In this document: positions 6,566 through 13,658 of the stretch, piece by piece
How positions within the stretch are numbered: the first letter of the stretch is position 1
Layout of the letters: every line of letters starts with the position of its first letter
Origin: a virus
DNA length: 57,506 nt
Strand: one strand, 5' to 3'
Virus record (IMG/VR): IMGVR_UViG_3300002141_000035
Location: 1-57,506 of that record
Made by a program: the position numbers and the translations under genes
The notes under the pieces: model-generated
Seen by the model: the letters and a program-made list of their open reading frames with translations, nothing else
What the model was told of the DNA's origin: nothing
The model's database searches: none

Positions 6566-6949
6566 GGGGATGTACTGGTTTCGATTCAGTTGAGATAAAG
6601 TACGAGGCATGTAGAGGATGATAGTTGGCCTCTTAAAAATTTCTATCAAAAAGATTAAACGCAAAAAACGTAATCGCCTATGACTTCACTCCAGAAATGG
6701 ACGAAGTTGCTGTCGCAGCCTAATAAAAGGTTGTGCCGTTGAATGGATGACACACGATAGTCTATTCAACGAATTTTTCGTGAGTGTTTGGTAATTCGAC
6801 TTAGGTTACCAAACGAGAAAACTTGAGTATAAGGGTTGTGTGGTTTGGTATGTTCAGAACACAATCTCGAAAATTTAAACATCCTAAACATGTAGGCTTT
6901 GACGGTATAACGATTGAAGACATGGATTCAACTTCCATCATCTCCACCA
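6566..6949 (+). ncRNA. ssrA: Phage-encoded transfer-messenger RNA (tmRNA)
   Basis: The 384-nt RNA rescues stalled ribosomes and tags the unfinished protein. The acceptor stem pairs GGGGATG (6566-6572) with CATCTCC (6939-6945) with one G-U, followed by A and an encoded CCA (6947-6949). The T arm is ATGGA, loop TTCAACT, TCCAT (6922-6938). The first pseudoknot is complete: AGAGG (6613-6617) with CCTCT (6629-6633), and GATAG (6620-6624) with CTATC (6643-6647). The tag frame starts at GCA 6661 and reads AKNVIAYDFTPEMDEVAVAA, ending in tandem TAA stops (6721-6726). The final AVAA is a ClpXP-type degron. Further pairings (GTTGAAT with ATTCAAC; TTTGGTAA with TTACCAAA) fit later pseudoknots. SmpB would come from the host, since none is seen here. 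Confidence 0.95.
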
Positions 6950-7134
6950 TTTACGGTAATAATGCTCTCTTCACACCCTTCAAGAAAAATTTCACCTTCG
7001 TTAAAAATTCCAAATATAATATCTTTCCACACATCAATTTCACTGATAATCTTCCTATACAAACTAAATGAAAACTCAAATGTTTTATTCTGTTAATTAA
7101 CGGATAGTCGGGCGAAGTTTTCATTGGTGTAATG

Positions 7135-7142
7135 TATAAATA
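7135..7142 (+). promoter_or_regulatory. T4-type late promoter consensus TATAAATA
   Basis: An exact TATAAATA octamer 8 nt before the ATG at 7151. It matches the T4 late -10 element recognised by gp55, and a gp55-like factor is encoded at 11649. Confidence 0.5.
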
Positions 7143-7150
7143 TAAAAATT

Positions 7151-7444
7151 ATGACATATAATCGAGGTAAAATATTAAAATGTGAATGTAGTGGTCATGC
7201 GTTGGAAGTTGAATATGACATCTACGATAAACAATATTGGTTTAGTATGTGGCATCTTGGTAATAATGGCGCTATTTTACGTTGGAGTGAAAGAATTCGA
7301 TGGTGTTGGCGAATTCTAACAACCGGACATCCTTGGGCTGACCACGTTATTTTATCCGAAGAAAGAAAAAATGAATTGGTTGAGTATCTTCAAACCGCAA
7401 GTGAAACCGCAGATAAAAAGGAAAAGGAAATTCTACTAGGTTAA
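7151..7444 (+). CDS. Small hypothetical protein
   Basis: 97 residues starting MTYNRGKILKCECSGHALEV. The opening CxCxxH plus alternating strands, with several Trp (WFSMWH, WRILTTGHPW), suggests a small beta-rich domain. The C-terminus is a charged helix. I do not recognise a characterised family. It is preceded by TATAAATA and has no Shine-Dalgarno sequence. Confidence 0.7.
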   Translation: MTYNRGKILKCECSGHALEVEYDIYDKQYWFSMWHLGNNGAILRWSERIRWCWRILTTGHPWADHVILSEERKNELVEYLQTASETADKKEKEILLG

Positions 7445-7450
7445 TATCCA

Positions 7451-7478
7451 TTGACAAATGAGAAGTCTAATGTAACAT
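7451..7478 (+). promoter_or_regulatory. Early-type promoter, abuts the ATG at 7485
   Basis: TTGACA (7451-7456), a 16-bp spacer, TAACAT (7473-7478). The ATG at 7485 is exactly 7 nt past the -10 box. The -10 box is weak. Confidence 0.5.
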
Positions 7479-7484
7479 AAAAAT

Positions 7485-7694
7485 ATGACAAATACCATTA
7501 ATAAAACTAAACCGGTTAACAAAGTCAATTCACATAAATACATTGTCACTAGAGATGGATTTCGTGTCTCGGAGTTGGAATACAATAACCCCGAAAATGC
7601 GATTGATGAATATACGTATTGGAAATCGTTGACGCAAAAGTGGGATAAATCTTCAACGGTGGAAATCGTAGAAAAAAATCTACGTAAAGATTAA
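7485..7694 (+). CDS. Small hypothetical protein, monocistronic
   Basis: 69 residues beginning MTNTINKTKPVNKVNSHKY. It is hydrophilic and rich in Lys, Asn and Tyr, and not recognised. It has its own promoter (7451-7478, leaderless geometry) and terminator (7724-7753), so it is a self-contained transcription unit like the outer-membrane barrel gene. Confidence 0.6.
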   Translation: MTNTINKTKPVNKVNSHKYIVTRDGFRVSELEYNNPENAIDEYTYWKSLTQKWDKSSTVEIVEKNLRKD

Positions 7695-7723
7695 CAGGGT
7701 GATTAAAAATATCAATTGAATTG

Positions 7724-7753
7724 AAAACGTGACTAGAAATAGTCACGTTTTTT
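7724..7753 (+). terminator. Rho-independent terminator
   Basis: AACGTGACTA (7726-7735), a GAAA tetraloop, TAGTCACGTT (7740-7749), then T residues. Confidence 0.9.
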
Positions 7754-7789
7754 ATTGTGCGTATATTTGATTTTGGTATATTATTTTGA

Positions 7790-7796
7790 TATTTAT
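7790..7796 (+). promoter_or_regulatory. Candidate late promoter element TATTTAT
   Basis: GATATTTATG, 17 nt before the ATG at 7813. Confidence 0.35.
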
Positions 7797-7812
7797 GTTC
7801 GGTTAACTTTTT

Positions 7813-8118
7813 ATGAAAAAAAATTGCTATAAACCAATGGTTCTACCGTCGTCAGATGGTGAACTAAAATCATATGTCCACGAAAATAAGTTAAAAATGA
7901 TGGATAGTGTCGTCAATTCAATTCAACACTCTGTTGAAAATGATCTCACTGTTATCGAGGTTTTTAAGTTCAAAAATTCCGATTTTGTTATCACGCTGGA
8001 TAAAAATAATTTCTTATCCAATATGGAACAGATATACAGTTATTGTATGGAAAATGAATACTACGAATTATGTAGTAAGATTAAGAAAGTAAATGTTAGA
8101 TTGCTTAAAACTATATGA
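7813..8118 (+). CDS. Hypothetical protein, translationally coupled to PhoH
   Basis: 101 residues, not recognised; begins MKKNCYKPMVLPSSDGELK and appears mixed alpha/beta. Its TGA overlaps the ATG of the PhoH gene (ATGA, 8115-8118), so the two are probably translated together. Confidence 0.7.
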   Translation: MKKNCYKPMVLPSSDGELKSYVHENKLKMMDSVVNSIQHSVENDLTVIEVFKFKNSDFVITLDKNNFLSNMEQIYSYCMENEYYELCSKIKKVNVRLLKTI

Positions 8119-8840
8119 AAAAAAGTAAAAATAAACTAACTGACAAAAGCCCAGTAGTTCCGCAAAACAAGAAAATAAAAAATCAAATAACCATAACAGA
8201 AAAACAACAATTAACCGAAAAACAAAAATCCTTCTTAGAATTGGCATTTGATAAAAATGTCAAAATGATATTCGTATCAGGTCCAGCCGGAACAAGCAAA
8301 ACATATCTGGCTATTTTAGCATCTCTCAAATTAATGAATGATAGACGAGTCAGTGATCTCTTATACATTCGTAGCGCCGTTGAAAGTAGTGATAGTAAAT
8401 TGGGCTTTTTGCCCGGTGAGAGTAGTGAAAAAATGGCACCATATCTCCAACCATTATTAGATAAATTGGATGAGTTTCTTAGTCATGGAGATATAGATGC
8501 TTTACAAAAAGGTGGTCATATTGATTCTATTCCTGTTGGATTTCTCCGAGGATTAAATTGGAATGCAAAGGCCATTGTTGCGGATGAAGCACAGAATTTA
8601 ACCACCAAGGAATTGATGACGTTGATTACCCGTGTTGGTGAATTCAGTAAAATCTTTGTAATTGGTGATCCTGACCAAGCCGACATTAATGGTAAAAGTG
8701 GATTCAAGAAAATGTATGATGTTTTCGATGATGCTGAGAGTCGGGAGAATGGAATTTATACATTCCAATTCACCGAAGACGACATTGTTCGTAGCAAATT
8801 AGTACAATTTATCATTAAAAAAACCAAAAAACAATTATAA
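8115..8840 (+). CDS. phoH: PhoH-like ATPase
   Basis: 241 residues. The P-loop SGPAGTSKT (about residues 55-63) is followed by LLYIRSAVES and GFLPGE, then the Walker B region AIVADEAQN (about 154-162) and FVIGDPDQ. This order is typical of the PhoH family of RNA-associated NTPases, which is widespread in marine myoviruses; its role during infection is not settled. The Lys-rich N-terminus of about 45 residues precedes the ATPase domain. It forms a two-gene unit with the upstream 101-residue protein. Confidence 0.92.
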   Translation: MKKSKNKLTDKSPVVPQNKKIKNQITITEKQQLTEKQKSFLELAFDKNVKMIFVSGPAGTSKTYLAILASLKLMNDRRVSDLLYIRSAVESSDSKLGFLPGESSEKMAPYLQPLLDKLDEFLSHGDIDALQKGGHIDSIPVGFLRGLNWNAKAIVADEAQNLTTKELMTLITRVGEFSKIFVIGDPDQADINGKSGFKKMYDVFDDAESRENGIYTFQFTEDDIVRSKLVQFIIKKTKKQL

Positions 8841-8845
8841 ACACA

Positions 8846-8852
8846 TATTTAT
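8846..8852 (+). promoter_or_regulatory. Candidate late promoter element TATTTAT
   Basis: Heptamer within ACACATATTTATGTGTT, an inverted repeat, 10 nt before the ATG at 8863. Confidence 0.4.
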
Positions 8853-8862
8853 GTGTTGATAT

Positions 8863-9315
8863 ATGGCAAACAAACGAATAACAGAATTGTCCCCACTTAC
8901 GTCTGCTAGTTTAGACTCGCAAGATTTACTTGTGGTCGTGGATAGAGATTTTTCCGAAACAAAAAACATGTCCGTACATGAACTTACCGGATATTTTACG
9001 GATAATCTCATTCCCAAAGAGTCAGAACATTCTGTTAGTTGTGAAAATTCCGAAACTGCGGTGGTTGCAGAAACATCGAGTCTTTCGACATATGCAACCA
9101 CCGCAGGTTCTTCTACTTCATCATCTTATAGCGCCAATGCGAATGTTTCAGTGGTGGGTGGTAAAGATGGTATGGGATTTGCAGTTTATCAATATACCCA
9201 AAACCAAGTCAATAATTTAACAAATGTCCAAGCTGGTACGGTTATTTACAACTTGACTTCGGGTTCATTTCAGGGTTATGTTGGAAGTCAGTGGAGAACA
9301 TTCACATTGACTTAA
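8863..9315 (+). CDS. Putative fibre or decoration structural protein
   Basis: 150 residues. The N-terminus MANKRITELSPLTSASLDS and the following DLLVVVDRDFSETKNMSV match the conserved opening found on many phage fibre and tail-associated proteins. A Ser/Thr/Ala-rich middle leads to VNNLTNVQAGTVIYNLTSGS and then WRTFTLT, typical of short trimeric fibre ends. No chaperone domain is visible. It is probably a small virion appendage protein; the exact role is unknown. Confidence 0.65.
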   Translation: MANKRITELSPLTSASLDSQDLLVVVDRDFSETKNMSVHELTGYFTDNLIPKESEHSVSCENSETAVVAETSSLSTYATTAGSSTSSSYSANANVSVVGGKDGMGFAVYQYTQNQVNNLTNVQAGTVIYNLTSGSFQGYVGSQWRTFTLT

Positions 9316-9316
9316 T

Positions 9317-9478
9317 ATGAAAAAAGAAACATTGGAAAAGTTAGAATCCGTCCTTGAGGAAATTATGAAATTGTCTTATGAGAAGGCAAAGGATGGTGAC
9401 ATAACCGACGCTAAAATAAATCAGTTATCCCACGACGGTAAGAAATATCTACTCACTCTGAAAAATACAGAGATATAA
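9317..9478 (+). CDS. Small helical hypothetical protein
   Basis: 53 residues: MKKETLEKLESVLEEIMKLS followed by YEKAKDGDITDAKINQ and a short tail. Strongly charged and helical. The ATG starts one base after the stop of the fibre-like gene, which implies co-translation. Not recognised. Confidence 0.6.
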   Translation: MKKETLEKLESVLEEIMKLSYEKAKDGDITDAKINQLSHDGKKYLLTLKNTEI

Positions 9479-9482
9479 TAAA

Positions 9483-9510
9483 TTGTCTTTTATTGGTCGT
9501 GACGTATATT
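9483..9510 (+). promoter_or_regulatory. Early-type promoter upstream of the HD-domain gene
   Basis: TTGTCT (9483-9488), a 16-bp spacer and TATATT (9505-9510). The ATG at 9519 lies 9 nt beyond. The TTG that could be read as a start at 9483 is part of the -35 box. Confidence 0.5.
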
Positions 9511-9518
9511 CATGTCAT

Positions 9519-10178
9519 ATGAAAGAATATACCGAACAAGAATTACAAGATAATTACGAGTCATTCATCACATTTCTTAAAAAGAATTTCGATGGTGAAC
9601 GATTGGAGAAACTTCTCCACCTTTATAGTGAGAATGAATACGGACTTCGATTGATAACCGCTCCTGCTTCCGCAAAAGCACATTTCCACAATGCCTATAT
9701 TGGTGGATACTTAGACCATATTTTAGGAGTTTGTAAAGCTTCCATGGGTGTCAAAAAGTTATGGACAGTAATGGGTGCGGAAATTGATTTCACCGATGAA
9801 GAACTAATTTTTGCCGCACTTCATCACGATTTGGGTAAATTGGGTGACCGACAACAAGGTGAATACTATCTACCACAAGACAGCGACTGGCATGTAAAAA
9901 ATCGTGGTGAGATATTCAAGTTCAACACCAATCTTCAATATATGGACGTCACTGACCGAGCTTTGTATATTCTTCAACAGTATGGAATTGTCTGCACTTG
10001 GAAAGAAACCTTGGGTATTAAGTTGTCAGATGGTCTTTATCACGAAGCAAACACCTCATATTTGAAAAATTACAATCCTGATTACGAATTGAAGACCAAT
10101 CTTCCCCGTATCCTACATCAAGGTGATTTTATCGCTTGTCGAACGGAGTATGATTTGTGGAAACGAGAAAATCGTTAA
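9519..10178 (+). CDS. HD-domain phosphohydrolase
   Basis: 219 residues from the ATG at 9519. Metal ligands of an HD domain are visible: HFHNAY (about residues 55-60), YLDH, and ALHHDLGKLGD (about 100-110) with the His-Asp pair and a following Gly-Lys. HD enzymes hydrolyse phosphoester bonds in nucleotides or nucleic acids; the substrate cannot be told from the sequence. The start is set by the promoter at 9483-9510. Transcription ends at the hairpin 10212-10240. Confidence 0.8.
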   Translation: MKEYTEQELQDNYESFITFLKKNFDGERLEKLLHLYSENEYGLRLITAPASAKAHFHNAYIGGYLDHILGVCKASMGVKKLWTVMGAEIDFTDEELIFAALHHDLGKLGDRQQGEYYLPQDSDWHVKNRGEIFKFNTNLQYMDVTDRALYILQQYGIVCTWKETLGIKLSDGLYHEANTSYLKNYNPDYELKTNLPRILHQGDFIACRTEYDLWKRENR

Positions 10179-10211
10179 TCACGTAATACGTTTATATACA
10201 TAGGTTTATAG

Positions 10212-10240
10212 AAAACCCCCATCGAAAGATGGGGTTTTTT
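10212..10240 (+). terminator. Rho-independent terminator
   Basis: CCCCATC (10217-10223), a GAAA loop, GATGGGG (10228-10234), then TTTTTT; flanking A and T runs can extend the stem. Confidence 0.9.
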
Positions 10241-10252
10241 CTTTTATTTCCA

Positions 10253-10259
10253 TATTTAT
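10253..10259 (+). promoter_or_regulatory. Candidate late promoter element TATTTAT
   Basis: CATATTTATG followed by the ATG at 10265, only 6 nt after the heptamer. Confidence 0.45.
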
Positions 10260-10264
10260 GTCTT

Positions 10265-11077
10265 ATGAACGTCTTTTCTTTTAAAAATTTAGTTGGTTTC
10301 ACATCCTTTTTCATCGCAACCTGTGCAGCTTATTTTTCTATTATTGGTATTGCCATGTTATTTTCAGGTTCTATGGTCGCCGCAATCATTATGGCTTCCT
10401 CCTTGGAATTGGGTAAATTAGTAGCGACTAGTTATTTGTTTAGATATTGGGAATCGACTAAATCGTTTTTGAAAATATACTTAACCATTGGGGTTGTTGT
10501 ATTAATGTTTATTACTTCATTGGGTATATTTGGATATTTGAGTTCTGCATATCAAAAATCTTCTTTAGAAAACTCAACATACGAAGAAAAAATTGCAATG
10601 TATGAGTCTCAAAAATTGGTTACTCAGTCAAAAATTGAACAATCCAAAAGTCGTATATTAACTATCGACAGCCTTCGGGTGAATCAAGAAAAGAGATTGA
10701 ATGATTCAATGACGAATACTTTCTTGGCTCGAAATCCAATTCAATTACAAGAAATCCAAACGCAAACTTTGGACCTGATAACTAATAACGAAAAGAATAT
10801 TGAATTAGAGAATCAGAAAATCCAATCTTCGAACGAGGAATTATTGAATTTGCAGACAACTATTAATAACGTAAAAGTCGAATCTCGTAGTAAGAGTGAT
10901 ATAATCACATTTAAATATGTGTCGGATGAATTCAATGTTCCCATGGACACTATTGTAAAATGGTTCATTGCCCTATTAATTTCCGTGTTTGATCCACTTG
11001 CAATTTGTCTCCTATTGGCATATAATAACATATTATTCACCGACGATAAAAAAAAAAATTATCATAAATACCATTGA
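10265..11077 (+). CDS. Membrane protein with internal coiled coil
   Basis: 270 residues from the ATG at 10265. Three hydrophobic segments occupy about residues 8-95 (FTSFFIATCAAYFSIIGIAM; GSMVAAIIMASSLELG; IGVVVLMFITSLGIFGYL). A long charged coiled coil follows (about 105-215), then one more membrane helix near the C-terminus (IALLISVFDPLAICLLLAY). Upstream in-frame codons would run through the terminator hairpin and are rejected. The last codons cross an 11-A run (11048-11058), after which another frame continues to 11213. The function is unknown; such proteins recur in T4-like marine phages. Confidence 0.75.
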   Translation: MNVFSFKNLVGFTSFFIATCAAYFSIIGIAMLFSGSMVAAIIMASSLELGKLVATSYLFRYWESTKSFLKIYLTIGVVVLMFITSLGIFGYLSSAYQKSSLENSTYEEKIAMYESQKLVTQSKIEQSKSRILTIDSLRVNQEKRLNDSMTNTFLARNPIQLQEIQTQTLDLITNNEKNIELENQKIQSSNEELLNLQTTINNVKVESRSKSDIITFKYVSDEFNVPMDTIVKWFIALLISVFDPLAICLLLAYNNILFTDDKKKNYHKYH

Positions 11078-11213
11078 CATTAGTAATTTGAATGATAGTG
11101 TCGTGACAGATGAAACAAACACGGAATTAATATCATCAAATGTAGTAAAAAATGTCGATAAAAAGAAAAAACTGGCCAAACACACGAAGTTTGCGAGACT
11201 TTTTCGAAATTAA
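11059..11213 (+). other. Possible frameshifted C-terminal extension of the membrane protein
   Basis: Beyond the 11-A run a different frame reads IINTIDISNLNDSVVTDETN and then a Lys-rich tail ending KFARLFRN at the TAA 11211-11213. It has no ATG of its own, is protein-like in composition, and joins the membrane protein by a single +1 slip in the A run. It could be recoding by slippage or a homopolymer error in the assembly. Confidence 0.35.
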
Positions 11214-11252
11214 TTTGATTTTTTGAATATTGGTTACTATGTAGTTTATGTT

Positions 11253-11393
11253 ATGGACGAAAACAATATAAACGCAGTATTAAAAATGTTAAGAAAATCA
11301 ACAACTCGATCAGATTGGGATTTGGTTTATGAGGCGATAGAATATCTCGAAGAATATGTCGAGGATACAGACGATGATGAAAGTTCTTATTAA
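11253..11393 (+). CDS. Small acidic hypothetical protein
   Basis: 46 residues: MDENNINAVLKMLRKSTT, then a helical stretch and the acidic end YVEDTDDDESSY. Not recognised. It lies 2 nt upstream of the next ATG at 11396, so the two are probably co-translated. Confidence 0.6.
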   Translation: MDENNINAVLKMLRKSTTRSDWDLVYEAIEYLEEYVEDTDDDESSY

Positions 11394-11395
11394 AT

Positions 11396-11698
11396 ATGAT
11401 AATTATAGTTTCAATTTTATTAGTGGTGTCGGTGGCAATCAATATTTTTCTTTATAAAGCGTTAAACGTAAGTCTTACGAAAGTAAAAATATACGAAGTC
11501 TGGATTTTGGATTTCAAAGAGATGGTTCAAGATACCTACGCTAAACTGAAATTTATTGACGACCGGGAAATGTTTGAAAAGGATGATGAAGTTGGGTTTG
11601 TTTTTTCTAACATGGTTGATATAATAAACGATTTAAAAGAAAAAACCTATGACGACGATGATTCAAAAAACAAAAACAAAGAAAACAGTCAAGAATAA
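11396..11698 (+). CDS. Small membrane-anchored hypothetical protein
   Basis: 100 residues. A single N-terminal hydrophobic helix (MIIIVSILLVVSVAINIFLY) is followed by a soluble acidic domain and a Lys/Asp-rich tail. The topology is probably N-in with the tail outside the inner membrane, or the reverse. It overlaps the start of the sigma factor gene by 50 nt. Function unknown. Confidence 0.65.
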   Translation: MIIIVSILLVVSVAINIFLYKALNVSLTKVKIYEVWILDFKEMVQDTYAKLKFIDDREMFEKDDEVGFVFSNMVDIINDLKEKTYDDDDSKNKNKENSQE

Positions 11699-12545
11699 AC
11701 CCGGCTCTAGGAATAAGGTTACTTCTAAAAAGACATTCAAATCGGCTAAAATTAAAAATGTAAATAGGGTTCAGATAGTCGATGTTTGTGAAGAAAAACC
11801 GAAAGTAACGCCGGTGCCCACACCTACACCAGTAGTTGAGGTTCCAGTGAAGAAGGTTCGTAAACCGTCCTTTGAAAAAATGTATTTTACCAAAGATACG
11901 GAAGACTCCATTGTATTGTATAATAAAGAAGAAGATATTGATAAACGCAATGAAATCTTCAACACCAAGATAAAGTTTGCATTTGAAAAGTTGGTGGAGA
12001 ATATCTTTAACACATTCAAATTCAGTTACTTCGATGTAGGTCCATTGGAAGTACAAAAAGAAACGCTTTCACATTTGGTGGCTAACATTCATAAATATGA
12101 AGAAGGTAAAGGTAAGGCATTTTCATATTTCAGTATCATTGCGAAGAACTACCTGATATTCAATAACAATTCCAATTACAAACGATATAACCAACAAGTT
12201 GATATCAGTGAAGAGAATGAAGCGAACACCGTTAGATTACAATCTGAGGATACACATCACAAAGAAATGGAAACTAAACAATTCATCACAATGATGGTGG
12301 ATTATTGGGATAGAAATCTCACCGAGATATTCACCAAGAAGAAAGATTTGAAAATTGCTGAGGCAGTCGTCGAGTTATTCCGTAATAGTGATCGAATAGA
12401 CCACTTCAATAAGAAGGCATTATATCTTTATATCCGTGAAATTTCTTCGTGCAAAACGCAGCAGATTACAAAAGTGATAAATAAGATGAAAGAGTATCAG
12501 AATAAGATTACTAAGCTCTATGTCGAAAACGGTTCCCTTAGTTAA
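11649..12545 (+). CDS. gp55: Late-transcription sigma factor, T4 gp55-like
   Basis: 298 residues. The core YEEGKGKAFSYFSIIAKN (about residues 150-167) is the sigma region 2 core-binding pattern in the form seen in T4 gp55. Downstream helices (about 210-290) would form the rest. The N-terminal 90 residues are a basic, Pro/Thr-rich linker absent from the 185-residue T4 protein. gp55 directs host RNA polymerase to late promoters with the sliding clamp as activator. The TATTTAT elements upstream of many structural genes are candidate targets. The 3' end overlaps a homing endonuclease gene. Confidence 0.8.
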   Translation: MTTMIQKTKTKKTVKNKPGSRNKVTSKKTFKSAKIKNVNRVQIVDVCEEKPKVTPVPTPTPVVEVPVKKVRKPSFEKMYFTKDTEDSIVLYNKEEDIDKRNEIFNTKIKFAFEKLVENIFNTFKFSYFDVGPLEVQKETLSHLVANIHKYEEGKGKAFSYFSIIAKNYLIFNNNSNYKRYNQQVDISEENEANTVRLQSEDTHHKEMETKQFITMMVDYWDRNLTEIFTKKKDLKIAEAVVELFRNSDRIDHFNKKALYLYIREISSCKTQQITKVINKMKEYQNKITKLYVENGSLS

Positions 12546-13266
12546 TAAATATTACACCTATCAATTGTCACATCCCCTTACAGACGAAGTATTTTACGTC
12601 GGTAAGGGGTGTGGTAATAGAATGTATAAACATGAAAAAGATGTGAGGTTGGGAAAAGTTCCTAACAAGACAAACTATAAGTTGTTTAATAAGATTTATG
12701 ACCTAGTTAAAAAAGGTTTGTCTCCAAAGTATGAAAAGTTGATTGAGAACGTCGTGGAAATAGAGGCGTTATCATTAGAATCCGCATTTATAGATTTCTA
12801 CGGTATGGAAAATTTGTGCAATTATTTGAAAAGTTGGTCGGGGGTTTCCGAAAGACGTCTGGAAACACGTATAAAACAAAGTTTGGCAAATAGGGGTGAA
12901 AAATCCTATATGTATGGTAAACCGAAGACAAAAAAACAAAAAGAGAAAAATCGTATCGCTCATACAGGAATTAATAATGCACGTTACATTAAAACAAAAT
13001 ATGCCTTTTACAACGAATCAATGGGAATAGTCGAAACTCTTACACCATATGATTTTAGAAAAAAATACAAAGTTGATAGTGGTGGGTTAAATTTGTTTTT
13101 AAATGGTAAAAGACTTTCTATAAAAGGTTGGACACTTGGTAAGGTTTCCTTAGAAGAAATAGAAAATGAACGACGTGAAAAAATTCGTCAAAAAACCAAA
13201 GGTGTTGCCAAATCGGAGTCACATCGGAAGAATTTGTGGAAAAATCGTAAAAGGCGGTCAATCTGA
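12520..13266 (+). CDS. GIY-YIG homing endonuclease
   Basis: 248 residues. The N-terminal nuclease signature is YYTYQL, then VFYVGKGCGNRMYKHE (about residues 11-40), a divergent GIY-YIG. A later segment GEKSYMYGKPKTKKQKEKNR resembles NUMOD3 DNA-binding repeats, and the basic C-terminus continues that theme. It overlaps the last 26 nt of the late sigma gene, a placement typical of free-standing phage homing enzymes that target the neighbouring conserved gene. Confidence 0.85.
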   Translation: MSKTVPLVNKYYTYQLSHPLTDEVFYVGKGCGNRMYKHEKDVRLGKVPNKTNYKLFNKIYDLVKKGLSPKYEKLIENVVEIEALSLESAFIDFYGMENLCNYLKSWSGVSERRLETRIKQSLANRGEKSYMYGKPKTKKQKEKNRIAHTGINNARYIKTKYAFYNESMGIVETLTPYDFRKKYKVDSGGLNLFLNGKRLSIKGWTLGKVSLEEIENERREKIRQKTKGVAKSESHRKNLWKNRKRRSI

Positions 13267-13273
13267 TATTTAT
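13267..13273 (+). promoter_or_regulatory. Candidate late promoter element TATTTAT
   Basis: TGATATTTATTG followed by the ATG at 13278 (5 nt spacing). It would start the baseplate operon. Confidence 0.45.
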
Positions 13274-13277
13274 TGTT

Positions 13278-13658
13278 ATGGAAACTATCGAATTTGAAAT
13301 ATATAAAGGTAAGTCGTTCTCATCACTCTGTAAAGAAATTGTAGTTAATCAGAATGAAAAGAAGGACCAAATTGATATTTTAATCAGTGAACTCCGTCCG
13401 TTGATTAAAAGTGTGAACGACGCAATGGTTATCGTGCCACTTATTCGTGATTATCTCGACACTGGAATTAAAAACGATGAACAACTTGTAAAATTAGCTG
13501 CGGTTATACAACGTATTTTATCCAAACAAAATGAGGGTGGAGATGGTGACCAATCATTTGCCATAACTGACGAGGAACGTAAACAGTTGTTGGATGCGAT
13601 GCAGGATGTTCAAAAAAATTCCACCGAGTTAGTAAAAGTTAAGGAAATCAAATCATGA
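13278..13658 (+). CDS. Hypothetical protein at the head of the baseplate operon
   Basis: 126 residues, not recognised; begins METIEFEIYKGKSFSSLCKE and is largely helical. The TGA overlaps the next ATG (ATGA at 13655-13658), so it is coupled to the spike-like gene. A structural or chaperone role is inferred from position only. Confidence 0.7.
   Translation: METIEFEIYKGKSFSSLCKEIVVNQNEKKDQIDILISELRPLIKSVNDAMVIVPLIRDYLDTGIKNDEQLVKLAAVIQRILSKQNEGGDGDQSFAITDEERKQLLDAMQDVQKNSTELVKVKEIKS

Noticed and set aside
6823-7096. Plus-strand open frames overlapping the 3' half of the tmRNA
   Set aside because: They run through the tmRNA tRNA-like domain and have unlikely composition; the RNA structure explains the sequence.
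9483-9518. TTG start for the HD-domain gene
   Set aside because: The TTG is part of the -35 box of a promoter that leads to the ATG at 9519.
11607-12056. 149-residue minus-strand frame opposite the late sigma gene
   Set aside because: Aromatic-rich shadow of a well-supported plus-strand gene.
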